DNA of 64,000 nucleotides from Protopterus annectens (lineage: Eukaryota > Chordata > Ceratodontiformes > Protopteridae), in contig NC_056744.1 in the NCBI RefSeq assembly GCF_019279795.1, forward strand, positions 906,641,571-906,705,570. Reading direction: 5' to 3'. Shown in pieces: positions 34,482-45,839 of the stretch (position 1 is the stretch's first letter; each line of letters starts with the position of its first letter). A model generated the notes under the pieces. That model saw nothing but the letters and a program-made list of their open reading frames with translations, made no database searches and was not told where the DNA came from. The translations under genes and the position numbers were made by a program.

Positions 34482-35642
34482 TTAAGCTCGGAGGGATTGA
34501 GATTTCTTTAAGTGGAGCATGTCCAACAGCTCTGGGTTTGACATAGCTTTGTATGTTAGGCAGAGATCACCTCTGAGTAGGCGATATGTGACGGAGTAAA
34601 GCTGGAGTTTTTTGAGACGGTCTGCATAGGGCATCTGTTTGAGGCTGGTAATCCTCTTTGTGAGGTATTTCTGCGGCATTTTCAGTTGTTGCAGATGTCT
34701 TCTGAAGTATATACCAAAAGGGGCGTTGTACTCTATAATGGGTCTAATGAGTGATGAGTAAAGGGGAACAATGATCTCTTTTTTTCTGGATGAGAAACCT
34801 TTTGTGATGAGGTGTGCCATGTAGAAGGATTTCCTGACTACTGTGGCGATGTGATTATCAAAGGAGAGACTACTGTCCACCTGTGTCCCAAGGTCTCTTA
34901 TCACACGTTCAGTGTTAAGTATACTACCGCCTATATTGTAGTTCATGGGTACAGAGTTTTTACCAAAGGGGATGACAATGCACTTTTTGGCATTGAGCTT
35001 GAGGCCATGGCTTTGACACCAGTCATCTGTCTCAGTGAGGCCCTTTTGTAGAATGTCCACATCGTTAGGAGTTTTGATTATGGCTCCTAGTTTGCAGTCA
35101 TCTGCGAACTTCGTTAGCCAAAGACCTTCTGTGTTAGCCTGTACTTCAGAGAAGTAGATACCAAACAGGAGAGGATCCAGGACTGAACCCTGTGGTACTC
35201 CACTTGTCACTGGTCTGAAGTCAGATTTGGAGTCTGCTACTTTCACAGTGTGGGTTCTGTCAGTGAGCCAGTTGGCAACCCATCTTGTGACATAGGGATT
35301 TATACCTAGTTTAGTGAGTTTATCTATAATTCCAGAGTGGGGGATGGTGTCGAAAGCCTTGGCAAGATCTAGATAGGCTGTGTGAACCACCTTACCCTTG
35401 TCTACAGCTTTGGTGACTGCTTCAAAGAAGTCTATCAGGTTTAGGAGACATGATCTGCCTTTTACAAACCAGAACTGGGTGGGGTCCAGAGTTTGGAGAT
35501 TACCAATGTCTTTGTTTATAAGTTTCATGATGATACGTTCCATGGCCTTGCAGACCAGGCTCGTCAGGCTAATGGGGCGGTAGTTCCCGGGGTCCGTGGT
35601 GGCTCCCCCTTGTGGAGTGGGATAACTGTCACTGTGTGCCAT
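34482..35642 (-). pseudogene. CR1 reverse transcriptase, long intact stretch
   Basis: A 386-residue open frame covers the RT: DPGNYRPISLTSLVCKAMER (finger), HTAYLDLAKAFDTIPH (motif A), SGVPQGSVLDPLLFGIYFS (motif B), KFADDCKLG (motif C with both catalytic aspartates), then WCQSHGLKLNAKKC and the C-terminal domain ending HLKKSQSLRA. The frame is continuous, whereas the sister copy at 44.9-48.8 kb is broken here, so this copy gives the better reading of the CR1 C-terminus. The first about 12 residues are out of family, marking a frame change near 35610. The host role is nil; it is a retrotransposon relic. Confidence 0.88.
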
Positions 35643-36371
35643 TCAGCAGGCACAAAGCCTGAGGTGAGGCTATGATTGAACATGGTACTTGGGTGTGGTG
35701 CCAGTTCGTTCTGTAGTTCATGTAGAACGCAGACTGGGATGTTGTCTGGTCCTATGGATGTTGTGTTCTTGGCTTTGGAGAGTGTGGTTTTTACCTGTGC
35801 AGCCGTGATTACAGGAACTTTGCATTCTTCCGGTTTAGAGATGGGCTCTTTAGGGGGTGAGAGGGGGGTAATGTTCGCACTGAACCTATCTGCCAGGATG
35901 TTAGCAATATCAGTTGGGTCTGTATATTTAGTGCCATTGTGCTGTAACTCAGAGCAGATCTGAGTGTTGCCATTGAGATTCTTGACAAAGCTATAGAATG
36001 CTTTGTGGTTGTCTTTAGAATCAGTGGTGATTTTATTTTCGTAACTAGCTTTGGAGGATTTTATCAGGGATCACAGCTTCTTACTGAGGCTTACCAGGGA
36101 GCTCCTCCACTCATGGGATTTTACTCTTTTGCAACAGTTTCTTCCTTCTGTTGTAGTTTGTTTATGGCAGGGGACCACCAGATTGGCTTCCTTTTTTTTT
36201 GGAGGATAGCGTCTTGGTTCTGTTTGGGATAACACGATCCATCATGTAAGTGCTTATAAAGTGCAATCGTGTAGGATTCAGTAGTCGTAACTGTATTGTC
36301 CATATGCATGGGTGTCATGAAGTTCACCACTTCTGTCTTAAGAAGCATGAAGTTGGTATTGGAGACATTTT

Positions 36372-36725
36372 TTACCATGGTTTCCTTAATGGGGGTGGGG
36401 GCAGGATGTGGATATCTAGGGTAATTAGCTTATGGTCGGATCGGACCAATGAGGCGTTGACTTCAGGTGTGGAACACCAGTCGCTCATGCTGGTAATGAC
36501 TAGATCTAGGATATTGTTGCCCCTGGTGGGGGTGTGGATAAGCTGATCCAGGGCATTGGAGTTTATGAATTCCAGAAAGCGTTGAGCGAAGGAGTTGGTA
36601 CATGAGTAGTTTTCCCAGTTAATGGTGGGGTAGTTGAAATTGCCCATTATTAGGGTGTTTGGTTGAACCCTAATATTTTCCAGTACATCAAGAAAAAAGG
36701 AGCTTGCAGGGCTTTTCTCCTTAAA
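36372..36725 (-). pseudogene. CR1 AP-type endonuclease, C-terminal half
   Basis: The frame includes NTLIMGNFNYPTINWE (the D/N-containing block, here GNFNYP), FLEFINSNALDQLIH, NNILDLVIT and SDHKLITLDI, the last catalytic histidine region of APE-like LINE endonucleases. The N-terminal half is missing because of 5' truncation near 36725. Another frame at 36121-36378 carries the linker between endonuclease and RT (RKPIWWSPAINKL). Confidence 0.85.
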
Positions 36726-38430
36726 GCCATACTTTCTACTGTCATGCATGGCTGATATCGGGTGGGCATGCAATGGCGTCACAAGGGTAACACTACATGG
36801 TGATGCAAACTTCTTGCTTGTCCACCTACACCAGCAACAGCAGCAGCATGGCTACTGTTTTAGCCCTGATATTACCACCAGGGCCAAACAAAATCGCAGT
36901 GTTCCCTGCATGCCTTTTCACCCCTCGCCACAACACAGCTGAGCAGGAAAATGTCTGGTCATTCTTCTTCTACTTGTCCAGTTCCAACAGGCACCACAGG
37001 TCAAACACGGGTCTCCTGGGTCACAGTCAAGGTTTCATCCCTCTGTACCACAGAAATGACTAATCTGTGGAACCAAGCATATCCTGTAAGAGTAAAAGAG
37101 ATGTCTCATTCAGCAGATTTTAGCCATGTCATAGCCACTGGAGGTATGTCAGCTAAAAGCAAGTCAGCAATAATTAAGTTTGTACCTTCTTTTGTAAACA
37201 TCTTACATTAACTATTACTATTTTTATGCTTTTTGAATTGGTCCATATAGCCAGTGTGGGTACAATTGCTGAATTAAAAGGTGGGGGGGGGGCTGAGTTT
37301 GGGTGAATAGTTTATGAAATAAAAAGTAAGACGAGGTTGAACTGTATTAAATCAGTAAAGTAGATATGCTGTAGAATACATTTTGTATAGCACAGCGAAA
37401 TAACATGGAAAGGTTACAGTAGATTTAATGGATTGCATAACACTGACCAAATAAATGTTAAAGTAAGGATTTGTTAGTCTGAACAAGGAACATTAATGGT
37501 CTCATCCTAGTGTATGACTGCTGATCTGGGATATTCTGTTTTGCTTGCATAAAACAGCATTGCTTTTCCAAGACGTTAAGAGGCAATGGACTGTCAATAT
37601 GAATTTCTTTTATTTATTTATTTATTTTATTTTGTTAAATAGGGTAGAACTCATCTCCACGGGCCTCTTTCAGGTTAGACCCAGAGTTGCACACTGACAG
37701 ATTAGCCATACATAATTAAATAATAAGCACGTAACATTAACAATAACCAAGTTGTAGCCATAAATTTTAATTTAACAATAATCAGTTAATAAGCAGTGTA
37801 TACATGACAACGTGGTTTTAACATTTAAATCATCACAGAAGTACTCACCCTTTGAATTTACAGTTTATATACTAATATCACAAGATGTAGAAACTGGAAT
37901 TCAATCTACAGTAGTTCAGAGAGTGGGAGGTGTGTGGAGAATAGGGGAGTAAAGGGTGATGTTCATTAGTCAAAAAGGTAGAAGAATTATGAGGAGGTTG
38001 GTCAGCTTCACTTAGAGCTGGTTGTCCAGGGATGGTATGGATATTCAGAATATGCAAGGGCACCTTCCTGAGGACTGGACTGCACTGTCCAGTGGAGATC
38101 CTCAAAATTTTCAAAGTGTTCACTCAGTACAAGTGACAGTGTGTTATACCCTACAGACTTACCTAATGGCAGGCACAATTCAAATGCTGCCTGAAGTGAA
38201 AGAAGAAGCATTGCCTGGGTCCAGGGTTATCAGCAAACCAATCGGTTTACAAATGACCAAAGCTGGTCTTATGGATCTGTTTTATGACATTCAATTGTAT
38301 AGTCATTCTGGGAAGCAATATTTCCATCAGAAATCGGACAGAACACCATAGTTTTATACACAGTCCCAGGGCACACAGACCAAAGGGACTATCATTAAAC
38401 TTGAGGAAGAAATAGGTAAGTAATGTAAAA
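36726..38430. other. Unassigned DNA with a T-rich dispersed repeat
   Basis: Nothing clearly coding. A TTTATTTATTTATTTTATTT lead at about 37605 introduces a weak member of the repeat family seen at 15262. The plus-strand frame near 36951-37211 has a faint BED-finger look that I do not consider sufficient. Confidence 0.45.
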
Positions 38431-38439
38431 AAAATTATG

Positions 38440-39010
38440 ACAATATTTTGCCTATCGTCCCTAATCACTTCTCATGCAGACTTTGTCAAGAATGATACAT
38501 TTGTCTGCAATGATACCTATTCCCCATGAAATAACCAAGTACGGTGGTTTAGAACTAAAAGCTTGAAACTCTGAAACCCTGCTTTAAGTAACAGCAACCA
38601 GAAGAGATGTTTTCCATGAAAGCAATTTTTATATTCACTGCTTATCTGCTGGTTCAAAGGGAGATATGGTTAACCTTTCAAAATGAGGGGAGGGTGCAAA
38701 CATGGGCCCACTATATAGTGCCTGCTTGAAGTTGGGGACACATAGCAGACATTGCTCTAAAGGGTGAATAACTGGGAGACACTGGCTTAGTTACTACAGA
38801 TGCAGGATAATGTAGTACCAGTCTTCCAATTCATGTCTGCTATCTGGACATTAACAAGCACTGGCCAGGGAAGGGGGATTATTAGATAAAACACTTTTGG
38901 CAGCACACTGATACAGAGATTGGGATGCCTTGATCTACTCAATAGCTCCAACCCTTATCAGAGTTTGTTCTATCAGAGTTTGTTCTAGGGAGGCCAGCGT
39001 CACCAAAGTC
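38440..39010 (-). mobile_element. Old DIRS fossil fragment (recombinase region)
   Basis: The text between about 38490 and 38720 parallels copy B at 27375-27580. It has TGCAATGATACC followed by ...CCCCATGAAA, then AACTCTGAAACCCTGCTT, TTCCATGAAAG and GGTTCAAAGGGAG, in the same order and spacing. It is therefore a decayed tyrosine-recombinase portion of a DIRS on the minus strand. It is much older than the three large copies, has many breaks and no recognisable ends. Confidence 0.62.
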
Positions 39011-40550
39011 TGATGATAGTCACCTATAGGAGACAAAAACATATACAAAATTAATATTCAAACCACAAGGGAAGAGATATGTCTTCTCAGTAGCCTTAAC
39101 TGAAGAATTCTTTTTTGGGAACCCATATTGGACAGTTCTAGTTTACATTCTGAGGAAACATTTGTACACAAGCACAGACTGCACAGAAACACATTGGGAT
39201 TCCCAAAAACTGTAAACAGTCTCATAAATGTTCTATGTGCAATTGTTTATTACTTAGACTGGAAATTAGCGTCTCTTATAAAATAAGGCGATTGTGCATG
39301 ATTCAACTGGCCAAGCAATTACCACAGAAAACACTAGCACAATCAAGCTGCACAGTTTTTGGACTTGAGTGATATCATCTCAGAATATTCTTTTTTAACA
39401 TGATATTATTACTAACAGACATGCTGTTGACTCAGTTGTTTGTTGTTGTAACTGTATTACTTTTATCAGTTTTAAAACAGACAGTACATTAGAGTAATCA
39501 ATCTTAGACCTTAGATTGACTTTCTAATTCATGACCTTAAATTTACTTTTCATTTTCTCAATATTCTGAATATCTATAGCCTTTGTATTTTATTTATTTT
39601 TTTTATTTCATTGGGTACTTTTCCCCCTCACTGTCTGCTGACCATCAGGCCTTTCCCTAATGGACATCTGTTCATTCCCTAGTGGTTAGAAGTCCGCAGA
39701 TTTGCTGGGTGACAGCTGTAGTGAGGGCATCATAGAGGCAAAAAATCAGGTTGCTTGTGCCTTTGATGGCATCCTGGCTGTGAGGGCATTTTAATTATGA
39801 AAGGACTAAACCCTACCAGTGGTGAAATGAGGACTGCTTTACTGCAAGGATTGCCTATGGCTTTTTGTTCATGCACACATTCTCCTCCACATTCACCAAC
39901 AAGGCCTATCATCATAGGCCTGGGTGGCCATGCAAACATCCTCCTTTTATCCGCTCCCAGCAGCCTCCAGTAGAAGCTGAGTGAGCCAGATGGGACCACC
40001 ATCCTTTCCTCCCCAGGATGGGCACACCCTTCCTCGGTAACTTCACCATCAAGTACCTGAGATCCTAATCAAATTCATGTCACCTGGAATGTAATCCGGG
40101 CTTTATCCTTTTATGCCACCAGTCCAAGCTACAGTCCTTACAAATTAACATATCACCACTCCTGCAAGCTTAGCAGGTTACACACAGAACATTTGATAAG
40201 CACACTGTATGTGAACCTAAAACTGCCTACAGCTATCCCCTACTTACTAGGTACAAAGTAATAAAAACTGAGATTATAAATCTGCCACAACAATAACGCT
40301 TGCTTGGGGGAGGGCTGCATTGCGCAGATGGTCTGAAGTGATTTTGTTACATTTGAGCCTTACTGCTTATGAATGTGAAGCACCGATACTTTGCATATTG
40401 GCATAATGTCAATCTGATTTTGTTACCGGCACCTCTGTTGGCATGGAATTGTGACAGAGATGAATATTGTGTACTGCAGTCTACCATGGACATGGTGCTA
40501 TCCATGTGTATTCACTGATTCACTGTGCAACGGTGTTTCACACTGACTGC
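39011..40550. other. Unassigned DNA
   Basis: No gene or named element was recognised. A short TTTATTTATTTTTTTTATTT tract lies near 39590. The right border is the start of the tandem duplication at 40551. Confidence 0.45.
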
Positions 40551-42622
40551 TACTGCTGCTGTAGCAACTCTGTGCAATGCATCAGCATGCAGTCTTACTG
40601 AAACATGGTTTTAGATTTTGTTGTGATTAAGCTGTAGTCAAATATGACATATTTTTATGTGTATAGCACTACTAAATGTCAGTGGGTTTGTGAATTTATT
40701 TATTTATTTTTATTTAACATTTGTTTACCAGGAGAGTCTGGCTGGATAACAGGTGTTTGTTTTCAGTGGAGTTCTGGGGAGAAAAGCTCCACAAAGTTAA
40801 AAAGTGATAAGTAAAAAGTAGTTAGCAAACTTTAACAATACTTAAGAAAAAAACAAGTAATTCAAGTAAGGTTAACAATTAAACAAAAACAAGGTTGTAG
40901 TAGAAGTATATGATCACAATCATACCTGAAGCCCATTACATATCTTTTGCATATGTGCACCATAATTATACTTTGGCTTAGCAAAGCTTACTGAACATTT
41001 TAAAGAGTTTTATGAACTGTAGAGGGCAATAATATGCAACTTATATTGTGTAGCAGTCCTATACAATTTACACACCTTGTTTGCGAAAACTATCCATAAA
41101 CTTTCATTGAAGACCAAGCCAAATTTATATAAAATAAATAAATGAAGTAGCCCGGTAGCTTTGGTATAGGGTAAAAGATGGGGACAAGATCTTGTGATAC
41201 TGTCTAAAAGGCAAGTATCCTATACTTTTGCTGGGAAGCTTTACTTGTATAATGTCTCCTTGATTCTTACAAGACATTTTTTGCTTGGGCAGAAAAGGGA
41301 TAACACTGTTACCTTAGGCAAGAAGAAGGTATTAGGATTAGATGTGTCTTGTTTTATTTGATTCAAGTAGTACTTCCTGAATCAGAGAAAATGGATGAAA
41401 GAAATTAAGGTCCGAGCACAGAAAGAATATCTTTCAGTACATAAAGAATATCTTTCAAATTGTCTCACGAAGAATAAAGGTAGTATTATATATTTTGATT
41501 TGACAGCGACTGACTAGAAATTGCTCTGGTTGACGGTCAAGGCTGTAAACTGTTTTCTTCTCCTTCATGCTGATGTGAAGTGACCTTTCTTGTTAAGACC
41601 AGTTGCCCTGCTCTGGCAGAGTCCTCAAATACAATCCAAAGAATCTTGAATCTTTTGTTAGATACTGAACTTTGGATGGGGGAAGTAAAGCCACATGAAT
41701 GCACGAGTGTACCATATCTGTCCATCACAGAAACTCTTCCTTTACATACCGAGGAATAGGAACTATCATTGTTCAGTGGATCTGTAAACTCGCTGAAAAA
41801 AATCATCAGATGCCACTGTGTCTTCCTCACATGTAATCGTGTATCAAAAAGAAGATTGCAAAAAGACGTATCCCATGGCTCTTAGACACTGTCTTGCTGT
41901 AATGTTTTGTCACTATGAGAATACTGCCTGTATTGTCTGTCTTCTTGTTTTGAATAAGAATATTTTTCTTAGGTATAGACTGCTTGGTCGCCCCTAAAGT
42001 TTTATTAATTTTAATTGTTAATAAATCACTTCTTATTATTTCCTGTTTTCCTACAGGTTAGAAAAATGTGACTTGTCTCACTCATTTGTTGTGTCAATAA
42101 TTTCTCTGTCATTCTATCTAGAAAAACATTTATAATGGAAGACTTATTTAATGTGTGGCAATAGGAGGTACTGCTAGCCATGCCAGGGGAAGTGGGACAG
42201 TGGATGTATTGGATGCATGCCTTGTGCCAGCACAGCTATCTGGAATTTTGCAAATAGTTAAATGTCTTTTGTATATGCACTTGGGCTTCAGGCCAGTTAT
42301 TTTACATTAAGAAGGTTCGTGGTCTGCACTCTTGTGGGAGGAGAGGCTGGACTCTGCCCTTCTGAGCTGGGAATTTCTGGTTAAAGGTTTATAGTGCCTG
42401 CATATTTGAACTGTTTCTTACTGAAATTGGTACACCTTGTTTGCTGTAGCATAGACTAGATCCAGGCCTGCTGAATCTAGCTTTGTTTGTATGCTTGTTT
42501 GCTTGTTATTTCCCTGGAACGCTAATTCCACCTAAAACGCGGCTTCTCAGCGCTTCTGTGGATCCCTAGTGATATCTGCATTGCTTACTGTACTTATTTC
42601 CTTGTTTCACTTGAAAGAAAGT
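40551..42622. repeat. 2.07-kb tandem duplication, first copy
   Basis: The unit starts TACTGCTGCTGTAGCAACTC and ends CACTTGAAAGAAAGT, where the second copy begins without a gap. Roughly a dozen substitutions and three small indels (1, 2 and 6 bases) separate the copies by eye. The five-base TACTG is found at the start, the junction and just after the second copy. The unit contains the T-rich repeat (about 40695-40850) and, on the minus strand, a CUB-like exon candidate. It is either a very recent duplication or an assembly or haplotype artefact. Confidence 0.95.
41569..41802 (-). CDS. CUB-like exon candidate, copy 1
   Basis: A 97-residue minus-strand frame (41537-41830) contains a possible acceptor (ATTTTTTTCAG) followed by about 78 residues. 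These run EFTDPLNNDSSYSS, CKGRVSVMDRYGTLVHSCG, SNKRFKILWIVFED and AGQLVLTRK. Cysteines 20-odd residues apart, with a V-x-V-x-D block before CG and a hydrophobic I-x-W-x-V-F-x-D strand, resemble the second half of a CUB domain. I cannot name the gene. No partner exon for the first half was seen, and a convincing donor is lacking. It could be a displaced or pseudogenised exon. It is on the same strand as ALG14 but is unrelated to it. Confidence 0.35.
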
Positions 42623-44689
42623 TACTGCTGCTGTAGCAACTCTGTGCAATGCATCAGCATGCAGTCTTACTGAAACATGGTTTTAGATCTTGTTGTGATT
42701 AAGCTGTAGTCAATATGACATATTTTTATGTGTATAGCACTACTAAATGTCAGTGGGTTTGTGAATTTATTTATTTATTTTTATTTAACATTTGTTTACC
42801 AGGAGAGTCTGGCTGGATAACAGGTGTTTGTTTTCAGTGGAGTTCTGGGGAGAAAAGCTCCACAAAGTTAAAAAGTGATAAGTAAAAAGTAGTTAGCAAA
42901 CTTTAACAATACTTAAGAAAAAAACAAGTAATTCAAGTAAGGTTAACAATTAAACAAAAACAAGGTTGTAGTAGAAGTATATGATCACAATCATACCTGA
43001 AGCCCATTACATATCTTTTGCATATGTGCACCATAATTATACTTTGGCTTAGCAAAGCTTACTGAACATTTTAAAGAGTTTTATGAACTGTAGAGGGCAA
43101 TAATATGCAACTTATATTGTGTAGCAGTCCTATACAATTTACACACCTTGTTTGCGAAAACTATCCATAAACTTTCATTGAAGACCAAGCCACATTTATA
43201 TAAAATAAATAAATGAAGTAGCCCGGTAGCTTTGGTATAGGGTAAAAGATGGGGACAAGATCTTGTGATACAGTCTAAAAGGCAAGTATCCTATACTTTT
43301 GCTGGGAAGCTTTACTTGTATAATGTCTCCTTGATTCTTACAAGACATTTTTTGCTTGGGCAGAAAAGGGATAACACTGTTACCTTAGGCAAGAAGAAGG
43401 TATTAGGATTAGATGTGTCTTGTTTTATTTGATTCAAGTAGTACTTCCTGAATCAGAGAAAATGGATGAAAGAAATTAAGGTCCGAGAGCACAGAAAGAA
43501 TATCTTTCAGTACATAAAGAATATCTTTCAAATTGCCTCACGAAGAATAAAGGTAGTATTATATATTTTGATTTGACAGCGACTGACTAGAAATTGCTCT
43601 GGTTGACGGTCAAGGCTGTAAACTGTTTTCTTCTCCTTCATGCTGATGTGAAGTGACCTTTCTTGTTAAGACCAGTTGCCCTGCTCTGGCAGAGTCCTCA
43701 AATACAATCCAAAGAATCTTGAATCTTTTGTTAGATACTGAACTTTGGATGGGGGAAGTAAAGCCACATGAATGCACGAGTGTACCATATCTGTCCATCA
43801 CAGAAACTCTTCCTTTACATACCGAGGAATAGGAACTATCATTGTTCAGTGGATCTGTAAACTCACTGAAAAAATTCATCAGATGCCACTGTGTCTTCCT
43901 CACATGTAATCGTGTATCAAAAAGAAGATTGCAAAAAGACGTATCCCATGGCTCTTAGACACTGTCTTGCTGTAATGTTTTGTCACTATGAGAATACTGC
44001 CTGTATTGTCTGTCTTCTTGTTTTGAATAAGAATATTTTTCTTAGGTATAGACTGCTTGGTCGCCCCTAAAGTTTTATTAATTTTAATTGTTAATAAATC
44101 ACTTCTTATTATTTCCTGTTTTCCTACAGGTTAGAAAAATGTGACTTGTCTCACTCATTTGTTGTGTCAATAATTTCTCTGTCATTCTATCTAGAAAAAC
44201 ATTTATAATGGAAGACTTATTTAATGTGTGGCAATAGGAGGTACTGCTAGCCATGCCAGGGGAAGTAGGACAGTGGATGTATTGGATGCATGCCTTGTGC
44301 CAGCACAACTATCTGGAATTTTGCAAATAGTTATTTTGTATATGCACTTGGGCTTCAGGCCAGTTATTTTACATTAAGAAGGTTCGTGGTCTGCACTCTT
44401 GTGGGAGGAGAGGCTGGACTCTGCCCTTCTGAGCTGGGAATTTCTGGTTAAAGGTTTATAGTGCCTGCATATTTGAACTGTTTCTTACTGAAATTGGTAC
44501 ACCTTGTTTGCTGTAGCATAGACTAGATCCAGGCCTGCTGAATCTAGCTTTGTTTGTATGCTTGTTTGCTTGTTATTTCCCTGGAACGCTAATTCCACCT
44601 AAAACGCGGCTTCTCAGCGCTTCTGTGGATCCCTAGTGATATCTGCATTGCTTACTGTACTTATTTCCTTGTTTCACTTGAAAGAAAGT
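42623..44689. repeat. 2.07-kb tandem duplication, second copy
   Basis: This is a head-to-tail repeat of 40551-42622, five bases shorter because of three small indels. It is followed by TACTGATTGTC, where homology stops. The CR1 at 44864 begins 175 bases later and is not part of the unit. Confidence 0.95.
43642..43875 (-). CDS. CUB-like exon candidate, copy 2
   Basis: The putative exon body encodes the same residues as copy 1. The only amino-acid difference between the two longer frames (I to N) lies in the presumed intron side, next to a possible acceptor reading GAATTTTTTCAG. An unchanged reading is expected from a recent duplication and does not itself prove selection. Confidence 0.35.
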
Positions 44690-44863
44690 TACTGATTGTC
44701 ATTTTTGCATTTAAGTTACCTGTAACACAGTGCACTTAAGTTACCTGGCACTTGCTCAATAAAGCAATTATATAAGTCAGCACTAAAAATTAAAAGCACT
44801 ACACCCTCACTCCCCATTGGTCATTGTTTTCAATTATAAAGGAATTCCCAATATTATTCTAGC

Positions 44864-45838
44864 ATGTCCAAAGGTCAGTTGTCAATCTCCTCTCCGGTCC
44901 AGCTGGTGAATCTGGGAATCTTGAGGCAATGTTACAACTGCCTCATGCACACAGACAACCCTCTCCTCCTCCCAACAAATTCCAACACATGTGAGAGATG
45001 CAACCATATAGCCAAACTGGAGGCTAAGCTCTCTCAACTCAGTACTGGCATAACCAGTCAAGAGGAGAAGGAAACCACACTCACTACAATTCCAGTCTCA
45101 CATAGACCTACCACAACAGCAAACCAAACACATAATCACACAAAAACATACTCTGAGGCTCTAAATAAAGATCTGCCTAAGCAGCAGAGACCTCCAAAGC
45201 AGACACCCAAGCAACCGATACCCCAAAACAAAACACGTGCAACACATATCTCACAAAGCCAGTGTGCCGAACAGTCACAGCCCTTAAGGCTAAACAACAC
45301 ACCTGATACACTTGTAATAGGTGACTCTATCGTCAGGCACACTGACTTCCCGCTCACCAGGCTGAACAAGGAGAAGGTCACGGTGAGCAGCCTGTTGGGC
45401 GCTAGGATCCGCCACATAACACAAGCACTCAGGTCACTCCAAGGCAAGTACAAATATGACTCGGTCATTGTCCATGCTGGTGTGAATGACCTGAGACGTA
45501 CCTCCCTGGACTACATGAAAAGAGACATAGAGGAGCTCTCTGAGCATGTAGCCCAGGCCGGTATGACCCTGACCTTGAGTAGCATCTTACCCTCACCAAG
45601 AATGATGCCACAATATGAAGACAACATGATCAATTTCAACAACTGGCTTACGTACTGGTGTCATTCAAAGGGGATCCAATGCCTGCCAGCCTGGGATGAT
45701 ATGCTCGACAAGCCACGATGCTTCGCTACGGACGGCTTGCACCTGTCACCCCTGGGCTTTCGGATATTGGCAAAGGCTCTTGCTACCCCCATAGTGCCTT
45801 TTTTAGGCAAGGCTCAAAAGACAAACCCACCTCCATAG
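44864..45838 (+). CDS. CR1 ORF1 protein with SGNH esterase domain, intact
   Basis: The 324-residue intact frame has two C-x2-C pairs (C23/C26 and C43/C46) that could form a zinc ribbon. A short heptad-like stretch (IAKLEAKLSQL) and a Thr/Pro/Gln-rich linker follow. From about residue 148 there is an SGNH hydrolase fold: VIGDSIVRH with the nucleophile Ser near 155, HAGVNDL near 205-210, and DGLHLSPLGF with Asp 290 and His 293. CR1-type ORF1 proteins are known to carry such esterases and to bind RNA; their role in retroposition is unclear. All catalytic residues appear present. ATG at 44864 is the first in frame after the presumed 5' UTR. The stop is about 20 bases before the first recognisable endonuclease residues of ORF2. 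Confidence 0.9.
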   Translation: MSKGQLSISSPVQLVNLGILRQCYNCLMHTDNPLLLPTNSNTCERCNHIAKLEAKLSQLSTGITSQEEKETTLTTIPVSHRPTTTANQTHNHTKTYSEALNKDLPKQQRPPKQTPKQPIPQNKTRATHISQSQCAEQSQPLRLNNTPDTLVIGDSIVRHTDFPLTRLNKEKVTVSSLLGARIRHITQALRSLQGKYKYDSVIVHAGVNDLRRTSLDYMKRDIEELSEHVAQAGMTLTLSSILPSPRMMPQYEDNMINFNNWLTYWCHSKGIQCLPAWDDMLDKPRCFATDGLHLSPLGFRILAKALATPIVPFLGKAQKTNPPP

Positions 45839-45839
45839 G

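Larger units (their letters stand above)
34172..36725 (-). mobile_element. CR1 LINE, 5'-truncated
   Basis: On the minus strand the element starts inside the endonuclease domain and runs through RT to the CR1 3' end. That end carries GGGCCGATAGCCTAGTA and a short TACCTACCTATGAA tail, matching the copies ending at 48766 and 63043. CR1 elements insert by target-primed reverse transcription and are usually 5'-truncated, as here. Compared with 44864-48766 it lacks ORF1 and the first part of the endonuclease. There is no obvious target duplication, as is usual for CR1. Confidence 0.9.

Noticed and set aside
36951-37211. Possible BED zinc finger of a hAT transposase
   Set aside because: VWSF-like text in one frame and a TTEMTNLWN-like phrase in another faintly recall a BED finger, but the Cys/His spacing is not convincing and no transposase follows.
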